From a virus: 64,000 nucleotides of DNA. The stretch covers positions 19,312 to 83,311 of IMG/VR virus record IMGVR_UViG_3300042870_001850; one strand, 5' to 3'. The position numbers and the translations under genes are program-made. Under the pieces are notes generated by a model. It was not told the DNA's origin and did no database searches. It saw only the letters and a program-made list of their open reading frames with translations. Shown one piece after another: positions 48,502-56,690 of the stretch. How positions within the stretch are numbered: position 1 is the stretch's first letter; every line of letters begins with the position of its first letter.

Positions 48502-48801
48502 CTATTTACTATCTAGTAGGCCAACTTCAAATCCACAGCCGGCGTATCCAGCAATGTCTGTCCACGTATCTGGTTGAAATCCAGATTTTGAGGCGTATCT
48601 AGCAACCTTCACTGCAACCATAGCCATAGCAACATCTTCTTTAGTAACTGGGATTCCAAAGATCACAGACCAGATTTGTGCAATACGATTAAAGTTGTTC
48701 TCTGGTCCGCCGTACTGCTTGTCGCGGTCACCAGAAATAATGCGTGCAGCGTCTTCAAGACACTCTTGGCGTGGAAGTTTCTTACTCACTGTCATCTTCA
48801 A
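48502..48801 (-). CDS. DUF6378-like phage protein
   Basis: 99 residues; a start at the third codon (MTVSKK) is equally likely. AARIISGDRDKQYGGPENNFNRIAQIW and VTKEDVAMAMVAVKVAR then WTDIAGYAG are the conserved blocks of this small family, common in phages and of unknown function. It overlaps the upstream gene by 20 bases. Confidence 0.65.
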   Translation of the reverse strand: MKMTVSKKLPRQECLEDAARIISGDRDKQYGGPENNFNRIAQIWSVIFGIPVTKEDVAMAMVAVKVARYASKSGFQPDTWTDIAGYAGCGFEVGLLDSK

Positions 48802-48985
48802 TCTTCATTCTTACTGCAACAGTGGCTTTGTAGTGATCTACTTCATACGGTCTAATAATGAACTCAGCATCAAAAGGCAGAGGCTCGTCTTCTACATTCA
48901 TAAACTCTTGCCATGACTCATTAGCCTTATGGCGAAGTTCATCAATAGTAGAACCAATTACTTCAAACTCAATACTGACTCGCAT
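48782..48985 (-). CDS. Small hypothetical protein
   Basis: 67 residues of alternating strands and one helix (VSIEFEVIGSTIDELRHKANESW; KATVAVRMKIED). Ferredoxin-like small fold possible. Coupled to its neighbours. Not recognised. Confidence 0.5.
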   Translation of the reverse strand: MRVSIEFEVIGSTIDELRHKANESWQEFMNVEDEPLPFDAEFIIRPYEVDHYKATVAVRMKIEDDSE

Positions 48986-49404
48986 TAGCGAATTCTTTTC
49001 TCAAGAAGATATGGCGTATAGTGAGTGCCGTCTAAGAATGGCTCTTTACCATCTGTAGAACGTATGACTACATCACCGTATCTAATAGCTGTAATCTTTC
49101 CGCGTCGCCCATTGTGAATTACACCAAGTGAGCCGTCATACGCATCTTGCTTGACACGAACTTCATCGGCAACTTTTAGAAATCCCGGCTGAGCTGGGAC
49201 CCATACTTCATCAGGATTATCGTCGATGAGAGCATGCGTAAGAGCTAACTTACTAAATAGCTCTACTGCTTCTTTTGAAGCGGCAACAGATAAACCAGCA
49301 CCGTCCCATGTTTCCAAAAGTTTAAGTACCATCTTACCGGCACCTACTTTTACTTTTGCTTGATCCATCTGAGCGCGAACCCAATCAAAATCTACTTCAG
49401 GCAT
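48985..49404 (-). CDS. Hypothetical protein with KOW-like C-terminal beta domain
   Basis: 139 residues from the ATG at 49404 (Shine-Dalgarno aaagga). The longer open frame to 49755 covers the real upstream gene and is not used. The N-terminal half is helical; GSLGVIHNGRRGKITAIRYGDVVIRSTDG resembles a KOW or SH3-like barrel. Function unknown. Confidence 0.55.
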   Translation of the reverse strand: MPEVDFDWVRAQMDQAKVKVGAGKMVLKLLETWDGAGLSVAASKEAVELFSKLALTHALIDDNPDEVWVPAQPGFLKVADEVRVKQDAYDGSLGVIHNGRRGKITAIRYGDVVIRSTDGKEPFLDGTHYTPYLLEKRIR

Positions 49405-49870
49405 TATTTTTCCTTTCGGGACATTGTGATTCTTTACACGATGATACGTCGTAGTCGTCCAGTGCTCTAAAGCATGCAGTACACTTAACACCCTCATCGA
49501 GAACTTTGTAGCCAGCCTTTTGCCTATTGGCATTGACTTGCATTTTCGCGAGATACTCGGCGTCAAGTTCCTCGTCAGTAGCACCAGCAGCGCATAGAAT
49601 GTTAGCAACAAAATGGAGAACATCGACACATTCTTTAAGAATTTCTTTGCGGTCTGCGTACGGTTCATCGTGTTGCCAAGGCTTCCATGAGATTGCTTTA
49701 CGAACTTCTGCAAGTTCGTCATCGATTGCGAGCATATTCCATCGGATGTACTCAATTAGATAATTAAGATCTTCTGGATCGCTGCCGTGAAGTTTGCCGT
49801 AATCGACTTTGTAAACATTCTTTTGAAGTTCACTAGTCTTTCCTAGCCAATTATTAAATAGTGTATTCAT
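49397..49870 (-). CDS. MazG/all-alpha dUTPase-like nucleotide pyrophosphohydrolase with zinc-binding tail
   Basis: 157 residues. ELAEVRKAISWKPWQH carries an ExxE metal motif and ILKECVDVLHFVANILC the ExxxD-type partner, as in dimeric dUTPases and MazG-type enzymes. The C-terminus has CTACF...CKESQCP, a possible zinc knuckle. It would hydrolyse dUTP, or dCTP if base exclusion is needed for modified DNA. Overlaps both neighbours. Confidence 0.7.
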   Translation of the reverse strand: MNTLFNNWLGKTSELQKNVYKVDYGKLHGSDPEDLNYLIEYIRWNMLAIDDELAEVRKAISWKPWQHDEPYADRKEILKECVDVLHFVANILCAAGATDEELDAEYLAKMQVNANRQKAGYKVLDEGVKCTACFRALDDYDVSSCKESQCPERKNNA

Positions 49871-49871
49871 G

Positions 49872-50882
49872 TCATTTACCGACTAACTGTTGTATATGTG
49901 TAAGTGTGTCTTGCTCATTAGCTATATTACTAATGTATTGTTCTTTTTGCGTAACAGACAGCTCGTAATGATCTATCTGAGACATTTCTTCAATTCCTGC
50001 TGCTATATGATTCCATGCATCGCCAATCTTGCTACTAGAGATCCAATCAGTTGCAATGGGAGTTCCTGCGTTAAGAGCATGAACGTATGTTGGAGACCAC
50101 CAAGTGGTCTTATCTGTGTGAGGACCAATCAGTGCACCTAAGCTTGTGACTAGTGCGCCAAAGATGTCTTCATCAGTGCGAAGCTTATTCTTCTTAATAG
50201 ATGAACATGGAAGAGTCAAAGACGCCTCCGTGTTCTTCATCCATCGTGTACTGTCATTCTCTGTAATCCATCGGCGGACCCTATTAGTCTTAAAGGCTGT
50301 ATCAGCAATGCTAAAAGAGTCAGTGCTGATACCGGCCATTGACTTAAGTGCGTTAACTGGTACACCAGGTACGCTCATGGTGTCATCTGCCCACGGTAAG
50401 CGTGGATAGACAGTACTTGGCCAATCTTTATTAAGAAGAACGGACGCACCACGAAGCACGTGCTCTCTACGAGCGTCAGACTTTATAACTGCGCTGTACC
50501 CTTTTCTTCTTGAATAGAACGGCTTAATCAATTTTGTGCCGTCCTTTTCAATCGCTCTTAAGTTAGCAAATATCTTCCACGGTTCTGGGCCATCGATAAA
50601 TAAACCTAGCTTTTCATTGTCAGCAAGCGTAGCTATAGTTGACAAAGCTCCGTATGTAGAGTTTGATGTTACACTGAGTGCTGGCGCAACACCGACAAAG
50701 ACTTTAGAATATTCTTCAAGAAAGAATGAGTTCCACTCCACAGACGGTTCTGCAAAGTGGACTTCATACTCTAGACGCTCTAAGCACTTAGCAAGTGATC
50801 CGGCAAACGACAGTGAACGATTAGCTACTGCGGATGAATGCTGTTGTGCAGTCATTCCAGTGACTAATACTTTTTTCTTCAC
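49872..50882 (-). CDS. GT-B-like glycosyltransferase-like protein 1
   Basis: 336 residues. KKVLVTGMTAQQHSSAVANRS at the start and a C-terminal half with THVLNAGTPIATDW-like wording (YVHALNAGTPIATDWISS) resemble the two Rossmann halves of phage GT-B proteins. It is a paralogue of the next gene upstream (VTGMTAQQHSS against MTGYTAQHIGS). No DxD motif, as expected for GT-B. Acceptor unknown; modified DNA is one option. Confidence 0.5.
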   Translation of the reverse strand: MKKKVLVTGMTAQQHSSAVANRSLSFAGSLAKCLERLEYEVHFAEPSVEWNSFFLEEYSKVFVGVAPALSVTSNSTYGALSTIATLADNEKLGLFIDGPEPWKIFANLRAIEKDGTKLIKPFYSRRKGYSAVIKSDARREHVLRGASVLLNKDWPSTVYPRLPWADDTMSVPGVPVNALKSMAGISTDSFSIADTAFKTNRVRRWITENDSTRWMKNTEASLTLPCSSIKKNKLRTDEDIFGALVTSLGALIGPHTDKTTWWSPTYVHALNAGTPIATDWISSSKIGDAWNHIAAGIEEMSQIDHYELSVTQKEQYISNIANEQDTLTHIQQLVGK

Positions 50883-50884
50883 TG

Positions 50885-51922
50885 CTATTTGACCTCTGCT
50901 AATGCTCGGTGAACTGCACTCATAACTGTTTCAATAAGTTGTTCCTTAGTTGCCTGAGCCGCAAAGAACGTATCGTGCTGAGCATCTGCAAGCTCTCTTA
51001 ACTGTGAGCCATTCATTGCTTCTACTTCAGAGGCTTTAACCAAGAATGGTCCGCCAAGCGGAGCAACTTCTGCTGGATCAGCAAGCATGATTGATCGTGT
51101 GCGTGCAGTATACACAAAGCGGTTACGCCACCAGCCACTGCCGGCATGCGGATACTTTGGCGACAAGACGCCCCACGAGTTTGCGTAACGTTCTACAAGT
51201 TCGCGCTCTGTAAGTTTGGTATCTGCTTTACTTGCGCGACCGCCAATGTATTCAACAGGCCATGACAGACCCATCTTTTCTAACCACTTGTGCTGATCAG
51301 ACAACACTCCAAGAATCCACTGCTTTGATCGAATGTCGTCACTTGGAATAGGTGTATTGAATTCTTCAGCATATGGGCTGAGGTCTGCATAGCACCACTC
51401 GCGTGATGTAAGTGTATGTGTAACCTTTGAACCGTCACCCCAAGTAAACTTAGGAACAAGTGTAATCGGCCAAGGGTTGTGCAATAGCGCTTGCGCTACT
51501 GGAAAGATTTTGTCTACGTTTGCTCGTGCCCACGGGAGATCAGCACGTGCCGACCCAAGACTTTCACGAACGAGTCTATTGCTATCTTTGTTAATAGTCT
51601 TCAAACTTGTAATCAAGTTGTGCGTCTGCCAATCATCGATGTAAAACATCAAACCGCAGCCGTTTTCTTTTGCGCGCGCAACAACATCAAGTGCGCCGTA
51701 CGCGTATGTTGATCCGAGTGCAGACAGAGAAATCTGCCCACAGAGAATCAAATCGTAGCCTGAGATATCCTCATCAGGCATTGCTCTACGATGATCAACT
51801 TCACAGCCGCCGTCACGTAGTACTTCGGCAAACAAGTCTGCAACTGAGCCATACTTGACTAGTTTTCTTTGAGATCCGATGTGTTGAGCCGTGTAGCCGG
51901 TCATTAGAATTTTAATTGCCAT
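50885..51922 (-). CDS. GT-B-like glycosyltransferase-like protein 2
   Basis: 345 residues. IKILMTGYTAQHIGSQRKLVKYGSV forms the first Rossmann strand and loop, GYDLILCGQISLSALGSTYAYGAL the next, and WGVLSPKYPHAGSGWWRNRFVYTARTRSIMLAD the nucleotide-sugar-binding half. Paralogue of the adjacent gene at 49872, spaced by two bases, so a heteromer or sequential action is likely. Confidence 0.55.
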   Translation of the reverse strand: MAIKILMTGYTAQHIGSQRKLVKYGSVADLFAEVLRDGGCEVDHRRAMPDEDISGYDLILCGQISLSALGSTYAYGALDVVARAKENGCGLMFYIDDWQTHNLITSLKTINKDSNRLVRESLGSARADLPWARANVDKIFPVAQALLHNPWPITLVPKFTWGDGSKVTHTLTSREWCYADLSPYAEEFNTPIPSDDIRSKQWILGVLSDQHKWLEKMGLSWPVEYIGGRASKADTKLTERELVERYANSWGVLSPKYPHAGSGWWRNRFVYTARTRSIMLADPAEVAPLGGPFLVKASEVEAMNGSQLRELADAQHDTFFAAQATKEQLIETVMSAVHRALAEVK

Positions 51923-52007
51923 GGTTCCTCTCCTATGGTCTAAGTAAATGAGCGGGCATCAATTACGACACCCGCTCATTCATATTACTAGATTCGCGTT
52001 CTGAAAA

Positions 52008-52556
52008 TCAGAACGGAGATGCTGGCGCTGCTGCTGGTGCTTCTGCTACTGGAGCCGGTGCTGGAGCGGGCGCAGGTGCTGGAGCTGGAGCTGGAGCTGG
52101 AGCGGGCGCAGGTGCAGCTGCAACTGGTGCTGCAACTGGTGCTGCAGTACCTACAACGCTGTAGTACGCCTTGATCTCATTCTTCTTTTGGCCCTGCCAA
52201 GTGCGTGATCCAACCTGCGCACGAACATTGCGACCCTGAAGTGCTTGTTCAATTTGTGCATTGCTTGGGCTTGTTGCGAAGAACTCACGGCCGAGACCAA
52301 GTGAGTTCATCTTGCGGAAGAAGATTCCGAGTGCTGTTGGATTGTCAGTTGAAACAACGAGGTTGTCCCAAACAAGACGCTTTGCATGAGCACCGGTTTG
52401 AACCTGAGCCTTAATTGCAAACATTGTCTTACCTGACTGAGATACCTTTGCGGTAGCTTCAACAACCGTGAGGTCGTAGTCGCCGTCCGGAAGTGGATCA
52501 TAGCTGCCGACATCACCGGCGTCTTTTACTAGGTCTCCCCAGTTGAGTGTACTCAT
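52008..52556 (-). CDS. DUF669-like single-strand-binding protein with Ala-Pro tail
   Basis: 182 residues. GDYDLTVVEATAKVSQSGKTMFAIKAQV and RNVRAQVGSRTWQGQKKNEIKAYY look like the OB-fold DUF669 proteins next to phage recombinases. Residues 140-178 are almost entirely Ala and Pro, a stiff linker, and the protein ends in PASPF, with a terminal Phe as in SSB tips though without acidic residues. It precedes Sak4 in the operon. Confidence 0.65.
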   Translation of the reverse strand: MSTLNWGDLVKDAGDVGSYDPLPDGDYDLTVVEATAKVSQSGKTMFAIKAQVQTGAHAKRLVWDNLVVSTDNPTALGIFFRKMNSLGLGREFFATSPSNAQIEQALQGRNVRAQVGSRTWQGQKKNEIKAYYSVVGTAAPVAAPVAAAPAPAPAPAPAPAPAPAPAPAPVAEAPAAAPASPF

Positions 52557-52580
52557 AATGTGTACCTTGTCTTTCTTGTG

Positions 52581-53354
52581 TTATTTGTTGTTGGTGGATG
52601 TTGTTGGTTCAGGTCGTGGACCAAATACTATGTCAAGCATGCGTTCAATACTTAGATCGCCTTGCTCAACTATTTTGCCGAGTCTACCTTGAACACGTTC
52701 GCCAGCTTCATACTGGTTCGTGCGCTCAACGTACATTCGGCGTGCCTTGAATGGTCCCTGCGTCGGATCTCCACTTGGGAACTCCTCAACAGTGATTGCT
52801 CCAAGAATATCGTAGAAGTAGGGCGCCTGAATTGCAAGTTGACCTTGCAAGTAAGGACGAGCTCTACCGTCTTGACTCGAGCGAGCCATTGCAGTAAGTA
52901 CAACGGCTTCGAGTGGATTAGTTGCGTGCATCGTAAGATCTCGCAAATCGCGTAGCAACGCACCCATGTGACGAAGAAGTTCGCCCCATTGCTGCATTTG
53001 CATTTGATTTGTACCAGCAATGTTATCCATGCATTTAACTTGAAGCTCAGATACCGAGTCAATAATTAAAGACTTGAACTGGTGCTTTCCAAGTTGTAGC
53101 CACTGGTACGCTTTGAGCACCGTGTCGTATTCGGTAACATTGACGACACATGTGTCCCATGTTCCGTCTGCGATAGGTGGCTCCTCTCGTAGTGGGTCCC
53201 AATACTTAACGACGATAGGGAGGAACCTGTGTCCACCTTCGACGTCAAGCATGAGACGGGGGTATGGTGCTGTGACGGCAAACGTTGATTTACCGACCTT
53301 TGATTCGCCATAGACCATCATGGTCAAAGAGCGTTGTACATTGGACATTGTCAC
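52581..53354 (-). CDS. Sak4-like RecA-family ATPase (single-strand annealing/recombination)
   Basis: 257 residues. VYGESKVGKSTFA (14-26) is Walker A, SLIIDSVSEL (about 94-103) Walker B, and AVVLTAMARSS the third core strand. Size and layout match phage Sak4 ATPases that work with an SSB, here the DUF669-like neighbour. Start overlaps the nuclease stop by four bases. It would promote annealing during replication or repair. Confidence 0.75.
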   Translation of the reverse strand: MTMSNVQRSLTMMVYGESKVGKSTFAVTAPYPRLMLDVEGGHRFLPIVVKYWDPLREEPPIADGTWDTCVVNVTEYDTVLKAYQWLQLGKHQFKSLIIDSVSELQVKCMDNIAGTNQMQMQQWGELLRHMGALLRDLRDLTMHATNPLEAVVLTAMARSSQDGRARPYLQGQLAIQAPYFYDILGAITVEEFPSGDPTQGPFKARRMYVERTNQYEAGERVQGRLGKIVEQGDLSIERMLDIVFGPRPEPTTSTNNK

Positions 53355-54328
53355 TCACTTCCTTTCATCTCTGTTGTTGGTTTGTAGTAGCCATACGGGT
53401 CGTCGACTACATACATCTCGCTAATTGCTTGTTCAGCGGCGCTGCCGTCGTCAAACAGTGGGCAAATAGCAAAGAACTGGCACTTCCACTTGCAATCTCT
53501 GCTTGGTCTTGGATACACGACATAGTGGTGATCTCCACCTTCATTAAGAGCTTTTCGGACGGTAAGCATATCGGCAACAGTTCCATGAATACGTGACCAA
53601 AAAGACCTAAGTGCAAAAGTGTTATGACGCACTTCCATCTGCTCATAGAATGGCGGCTTAGCATTTGCTGTACGCTTAACTTTCTTAAGCATTGTAAAGA
53701 TGCCACCATCAGAGCGCTCGCCTTCTTTGTTCTGCGCCGCTTCTAAAAGCATATAAGTAAGGATTTGCTCATTCATATGAGCAAGACTTGCGAACTCAGT
53801 AAATGATCCACCGACAGTCTTAAAGTCGCGGAACATACGGACACCGTCGCCCTTGCGACGAACTCGCATGTCTAACTTACCTTGAAGCTCTACTTCACCT
53901 TCAAACATAGGCATTGAGATAATTTCTTCTGTTGAGATCATTTCAAGTTCGGCATCAATACCGTTCTCGTTTACCCAATCGAGATATCCTTCAAGCATAA
54001 TGCGACCAAGTTCTGCTTCGCTATCAAGATCACTTGTATCGCGATAGCTGTCAATGAGTATTTGTTTGTCGATTTGCACTAGCTGAGAGTGAGCCTCTAG
54101 AAGTGGAGTCTCAGTTGAGTAGTAAAGATCCAATGCACCGTGAATTCTAGAACCGAGCGCCAATGCGCCAGTCATATTCTGACTTTGAGGTTGAAGACGA
54201 CGGTAGTAAGTAAGCCACCACTTACGGCGACAGTCCTTAAATGTCTGAATCTCTGAGTTAGATATTTTGATTGGCCCAGTACGTATTTCTACTGGTACCG
54301 CTAGTTCCTGTGTTTCAAACAAACTCAT
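53351..54328 (-). CDS. PD-(D/E)XK nuclease of the RecB/Cas4 type
   Basis: 325 residues. KISNSEIQTFKDCRRKWWLTYYRRL starts the fold with the first cluster Cys, GEVELQGKLDMRV and FRDFKTVGG hold the catalytic D-x(n)-DxK, QILTYMLLEA the QxxxY helix, and CKWKCQFFAICP gives the remaining three iron-sulfur Cys. It would be a 5'-3' exonuclease paired with Sak4 and the SNF2 helicase. Confidence 0.85.
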   Translation of the reverse strand: MSLFETQELAVPVEIRTGPIKISNSEIQTFKDCRRKWWLTYYRRLQPQSQNMTGALALGSRIHGALDLYYSTETPLLEAHSQLVQIDKQILIDSYRDTSDLDSEAELGRIMLEGYLDWVNENGIDAELEMISTEEIISMPMFEGEVELQGKLDMRVRRKGDGVRMFRDFKTVGGSFTEFASLAHMNEQILTYMLLEAAQNKEGERSDGGIFTMLKKVKRTANAKPPFYEQMEVRHNTFALRSFWSRIHGTVADMLTVRKALNEGGDHHYVVYPRPSRDCKWKCQFFAICPLFDDGSAAEQAISEMYVVDDPYGYYKPTTEMKGSE

Positions 54329-56121
54329 AATGTCCCTGCCTTGTCGTCTCTGAGCATTTTTGCTAGTTGAGCTTTATCGCGAACAATTTGTTCAAAATTG
54401 TCTGCTTTGCTATCGAGTACTTGAATTACTCGTTCTTCAATAGTTCCTTCGGTGACGTAGTCCATAATGACAATGCTGTCATGGATTTCGCTACCAATAC
54501 GATGCACACGGTCAAGTGCTTGTTTGTAATCAACAAGCGACCATGGACGTTGAAGCATGACAAGACGTCGTGCGGCTGTAAGTGTAATACCGACACCACC
54601 TGCTTGAGCAGTAAACAGGATCCACTTAATTTTTCCAGACTGGAAGTCATCAACGGCTTTCTGTCGCTCATCTTCGTCCTGTGCGCCAGTAATTAACCCA
54701 TGAGGAATCTTTGCCTTTATCATTGCGGCACTTAGTAAGTCAATCAATTGGCGAGACACTGCGCAGACCGCAACCGAGTCGTCTCCAAAGTCACCACTTG
54801 AGATATCGTCCATGAGAGCATCTACCTTGCACGAAGGTTCAGCAAGAAGAGCTTTCATTTCGCCAGTCATCTCATCGACATCTATTTCAGCGTATGAACT
54901 AGAGAATTGAAGAAGTCTAGTCGTCTGCGTAAGCGGACTCGGTGCTGTGAGAGCTTCACCGCCATCAAGTTCAGCAATCATTAGATCACGCATTTGCTTG
55001 TATGCCTTTGCCTGCTTCGTTGACATCTCAACATCACGGCGTTCTTTCATAACTGGTGGAAGCCATGGAAGTACGCGTGCTTTAAGCATTCGGCGCATAC
55101 GAGGGTGTACAGCTGCGTAGAATTCATCGTTCATGTGAGGCTTTACGCCAATTACAAGCATTCCGCCAAAGGCATTCAGCATTGTGTCTACCATGCGATC
55201 AATCCAGCGTGTCTTACTTGGCCACTCAGTTGGCGACAGCCAGTGAAGAATAGACCAAAGATCGAGAACATTGTTAGCAATTGGCGTACCAGTTAGTGCA
55301 TAACGAATATCAGCATCACCAGTCGCTGCCCAGAGAGCACGGGTCTGCTTTGATTTAGGTTCTTTAGAGCGATGGATTTCGTCTGCGACTACTGCTTTGA
55401 AATCAATTGTATTGAGTTCACGCACATGCACTTCGCAGCGATTCTCTGTTACTTTTTCATCATGGCCGCCGCACTGTGGACAGCGCGCCAAAGCTACAGA
55501 GCCGTAAGGAGCAAGTCGCGAATGAGAACGCAGGGATTCCCAGTTAATAACAAATACATCGGTGTCTTCTTCGAACTGCTTGCGCCGCTGTGCTGCCGAG
55601 CCTGTAATAACAGTTACCCGAACATCAGGCCACCACATTCCAAACTCACGCTTCCAGTTTTTCTTAAGCGTGTTTGGGCAAACAATAAGAGCAGGGAATA
55701 CTTGCTCGGTCTCTTTTAACTTCTTAAGAGCGCGGATAGTCTGTGCTGTCTTTCCAAGACCAGGCTCGTCAGCAAGAAGAGCTCTGCGAGCAGTGGCAAG
55801 GAAGGCTACACCAGCACGCTGATGAGGGAATAGATCTTGATCGCCTTCAGCGTCTTCCAAGTCTCTAAGCTCATTGGCTGGAGTAACTCGTGTAACCAAT
55901 TCGTTTTGTGCCCAATCAGCAAGACCTGGTCCAATCTGAAGAGCGTCCTTAAAAGTGGAACGAAGAGCAAGACAAGTAGCCCAGCTTAATGGAGCTTTCC
56001 ATCGTTGCTCTTTTGCAGACCATGCTGCGCCTGGGATACTCTTACAGAGTTCCTTAAAACGCCACTCCGTTGCGATAGTAATCGCGTCCTTTGTGTCGTT
56101 CACTTCTACTGCTACTGCCAC
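54325..56121 (-). CDS. SNF2-family helicase with zinc-finger insertion
   Basis: 598 residues. DEPGLGKTAQT is motif I, VVADEIHRSK motif II (DEIH), ALTGTPIAN motif III, and AGGVGITLTAARR with ALDRVHRIGS motifs V-VI. Between Ia and II lies a CPQC...C insertion (about 217-235) that looks like a small zinc finger. The N-terminus has a HARP/SMARCAL1-like segment (ATEWRFKELCKSIPGAAWSAKEQRWKAP). It would remodel forks or annealed DNA. First gene after the 56122-56219 promoter region, heading the nuclease-Sak4-SSB operon. Confidence 0.9.
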   Translation of the reverse strand: MAVAVEVNDTKDAITIATEWRFKELCKSIPGAAWSAKEQRWKAPLSWATCLALRSTFKDALQIGPGLADWAQNELVTRVTPANELRDLEDAEGDQDLFPHQRAGVAFLATARRALLADEPGLGKTAQTIRALKKLKETEQVFPALIVCPNTLKKNWKREFGMWWPDVRVTVITGSAAQRRKQFEEDTDVFVINWESLRSHSRLAPYGSVALARCPQCGGHDEKVTENRCEVHVRELNTIDFKAVVADEIHRSKEPKSKQTRALWAATGDADIRYALTGTPIANNVLDLWSILHWLSPTEWPSKTRWIDRMVDTMLNAFGGMLVIGVKPHMNDEFYAAVHPRMRRMLKARVLPWLPPVMKERRDVEMSTKQAKAYKQMRDLMIAELDGGEALTAPSPLTQTTRLLQFSSSYAEIDVDEMTGEMKALLAEPSCKVDALMDDISSGDFGDDSVAVCAVSRQLIDLLSAAMIKAKIPHGLITGAQDEDERQKAVDDFQSGKIKWILFTAQAGGVGITLTAARRLVMLQRPWSLVDYKQALDRVHRIGSEIHDSIVIMDYVTEGTIEERVIQVLDSKADNFEQIVRDKAQLAKMLRDDKAGTL

Positions 56122-56155
56122 TATTGGGCCTTTCGTTATCGTTGTGTCGTTTCAT

Positions 56156-56164
56156 ACTATACCA
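56156..56164 (-). promoter_or_regulatory. Extended -10 promoter for the helicase/recombination operon
   Basis: TGGTATAGT on the minus strand, with AACGACA four bases downstream. TTGACA at 56189-56194 and TTGGCA nearby lie upstream at longer than ideal spacing. Confidence 0.5.
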
Positions 56165-56219
56165 GGTACTAAGAGGAAATGTGCCAACTGTCAACAAATT
56201 CTTTCTTAGTACATTATAA

Positions 56220-56690
56220 TTACTGCAGAAGTCGCATTGGCTTCCAGCCAGTTTTTACTAAACGAAGAAGACCATGGCGTACAGCGTCTAATGCGTGACC
56301 TTCGCCGCCTTTATGCCAGTATTCAAGTTTCTTTAGAGTTTCATTAGGGAACATTTTCTTGGCGTCAGATGGTGACTGAAAGATCAACTCATCTGGGTCA
56401 ATACCACAATCAAGCATGATGTACTTGAGAACTCCAATTTGCTCAAGGCTAAATGGAGCTTGACTATTGCGGACCGTCTGCGCGTTAATGATGAATCGCT
56501 CACACACAATGTCAATCTTCATATTCATTGCTTGAGCATACTTGATTGTTTCGTAGATTGGAATGTGGTATTCACGGAGCTGATACTCTCCAGACTTTTC
56601 AAGAACAGGTTCTTGTCCGTCAGCAGTAGAAAAAGTACAAATGCCGCTGGCTTTTCCAGGGTCTACAGCAAGAATAATCTTATTTGTCAT
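56220..56690 (-). CDS. RuvC-like/RNase H-fold resolvase
   Basis: 156 residues from the ATG at 56690, overlapping the polymerase stop by one base; a longer frame to 56774 lies inside the polymerase gene. IILAVDPGKASGICTF gives D10 of the first strand, DIVCERF the Glu, and GGEGHALDAVRHGLL the C-terminal acidic pair. This is the RuvC-type fold used by phages to cut Holliday junctions before packaging. Confidence 0.8.
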   Translation of the reverse strand: MTNKIILAVDPGKASGICTFSTADGQEPVLEKSGEYQLREYHIPIYETIKYAQAMNMKIDIVCERFIINAQTVRNSQAPFSLEQIGVLKYIMLDCGIDPDELIFQSPSDAKKMFPNETLKKLEYWHKGGEGHALDAVRHGLLRLVKTGWKPMRLLQ

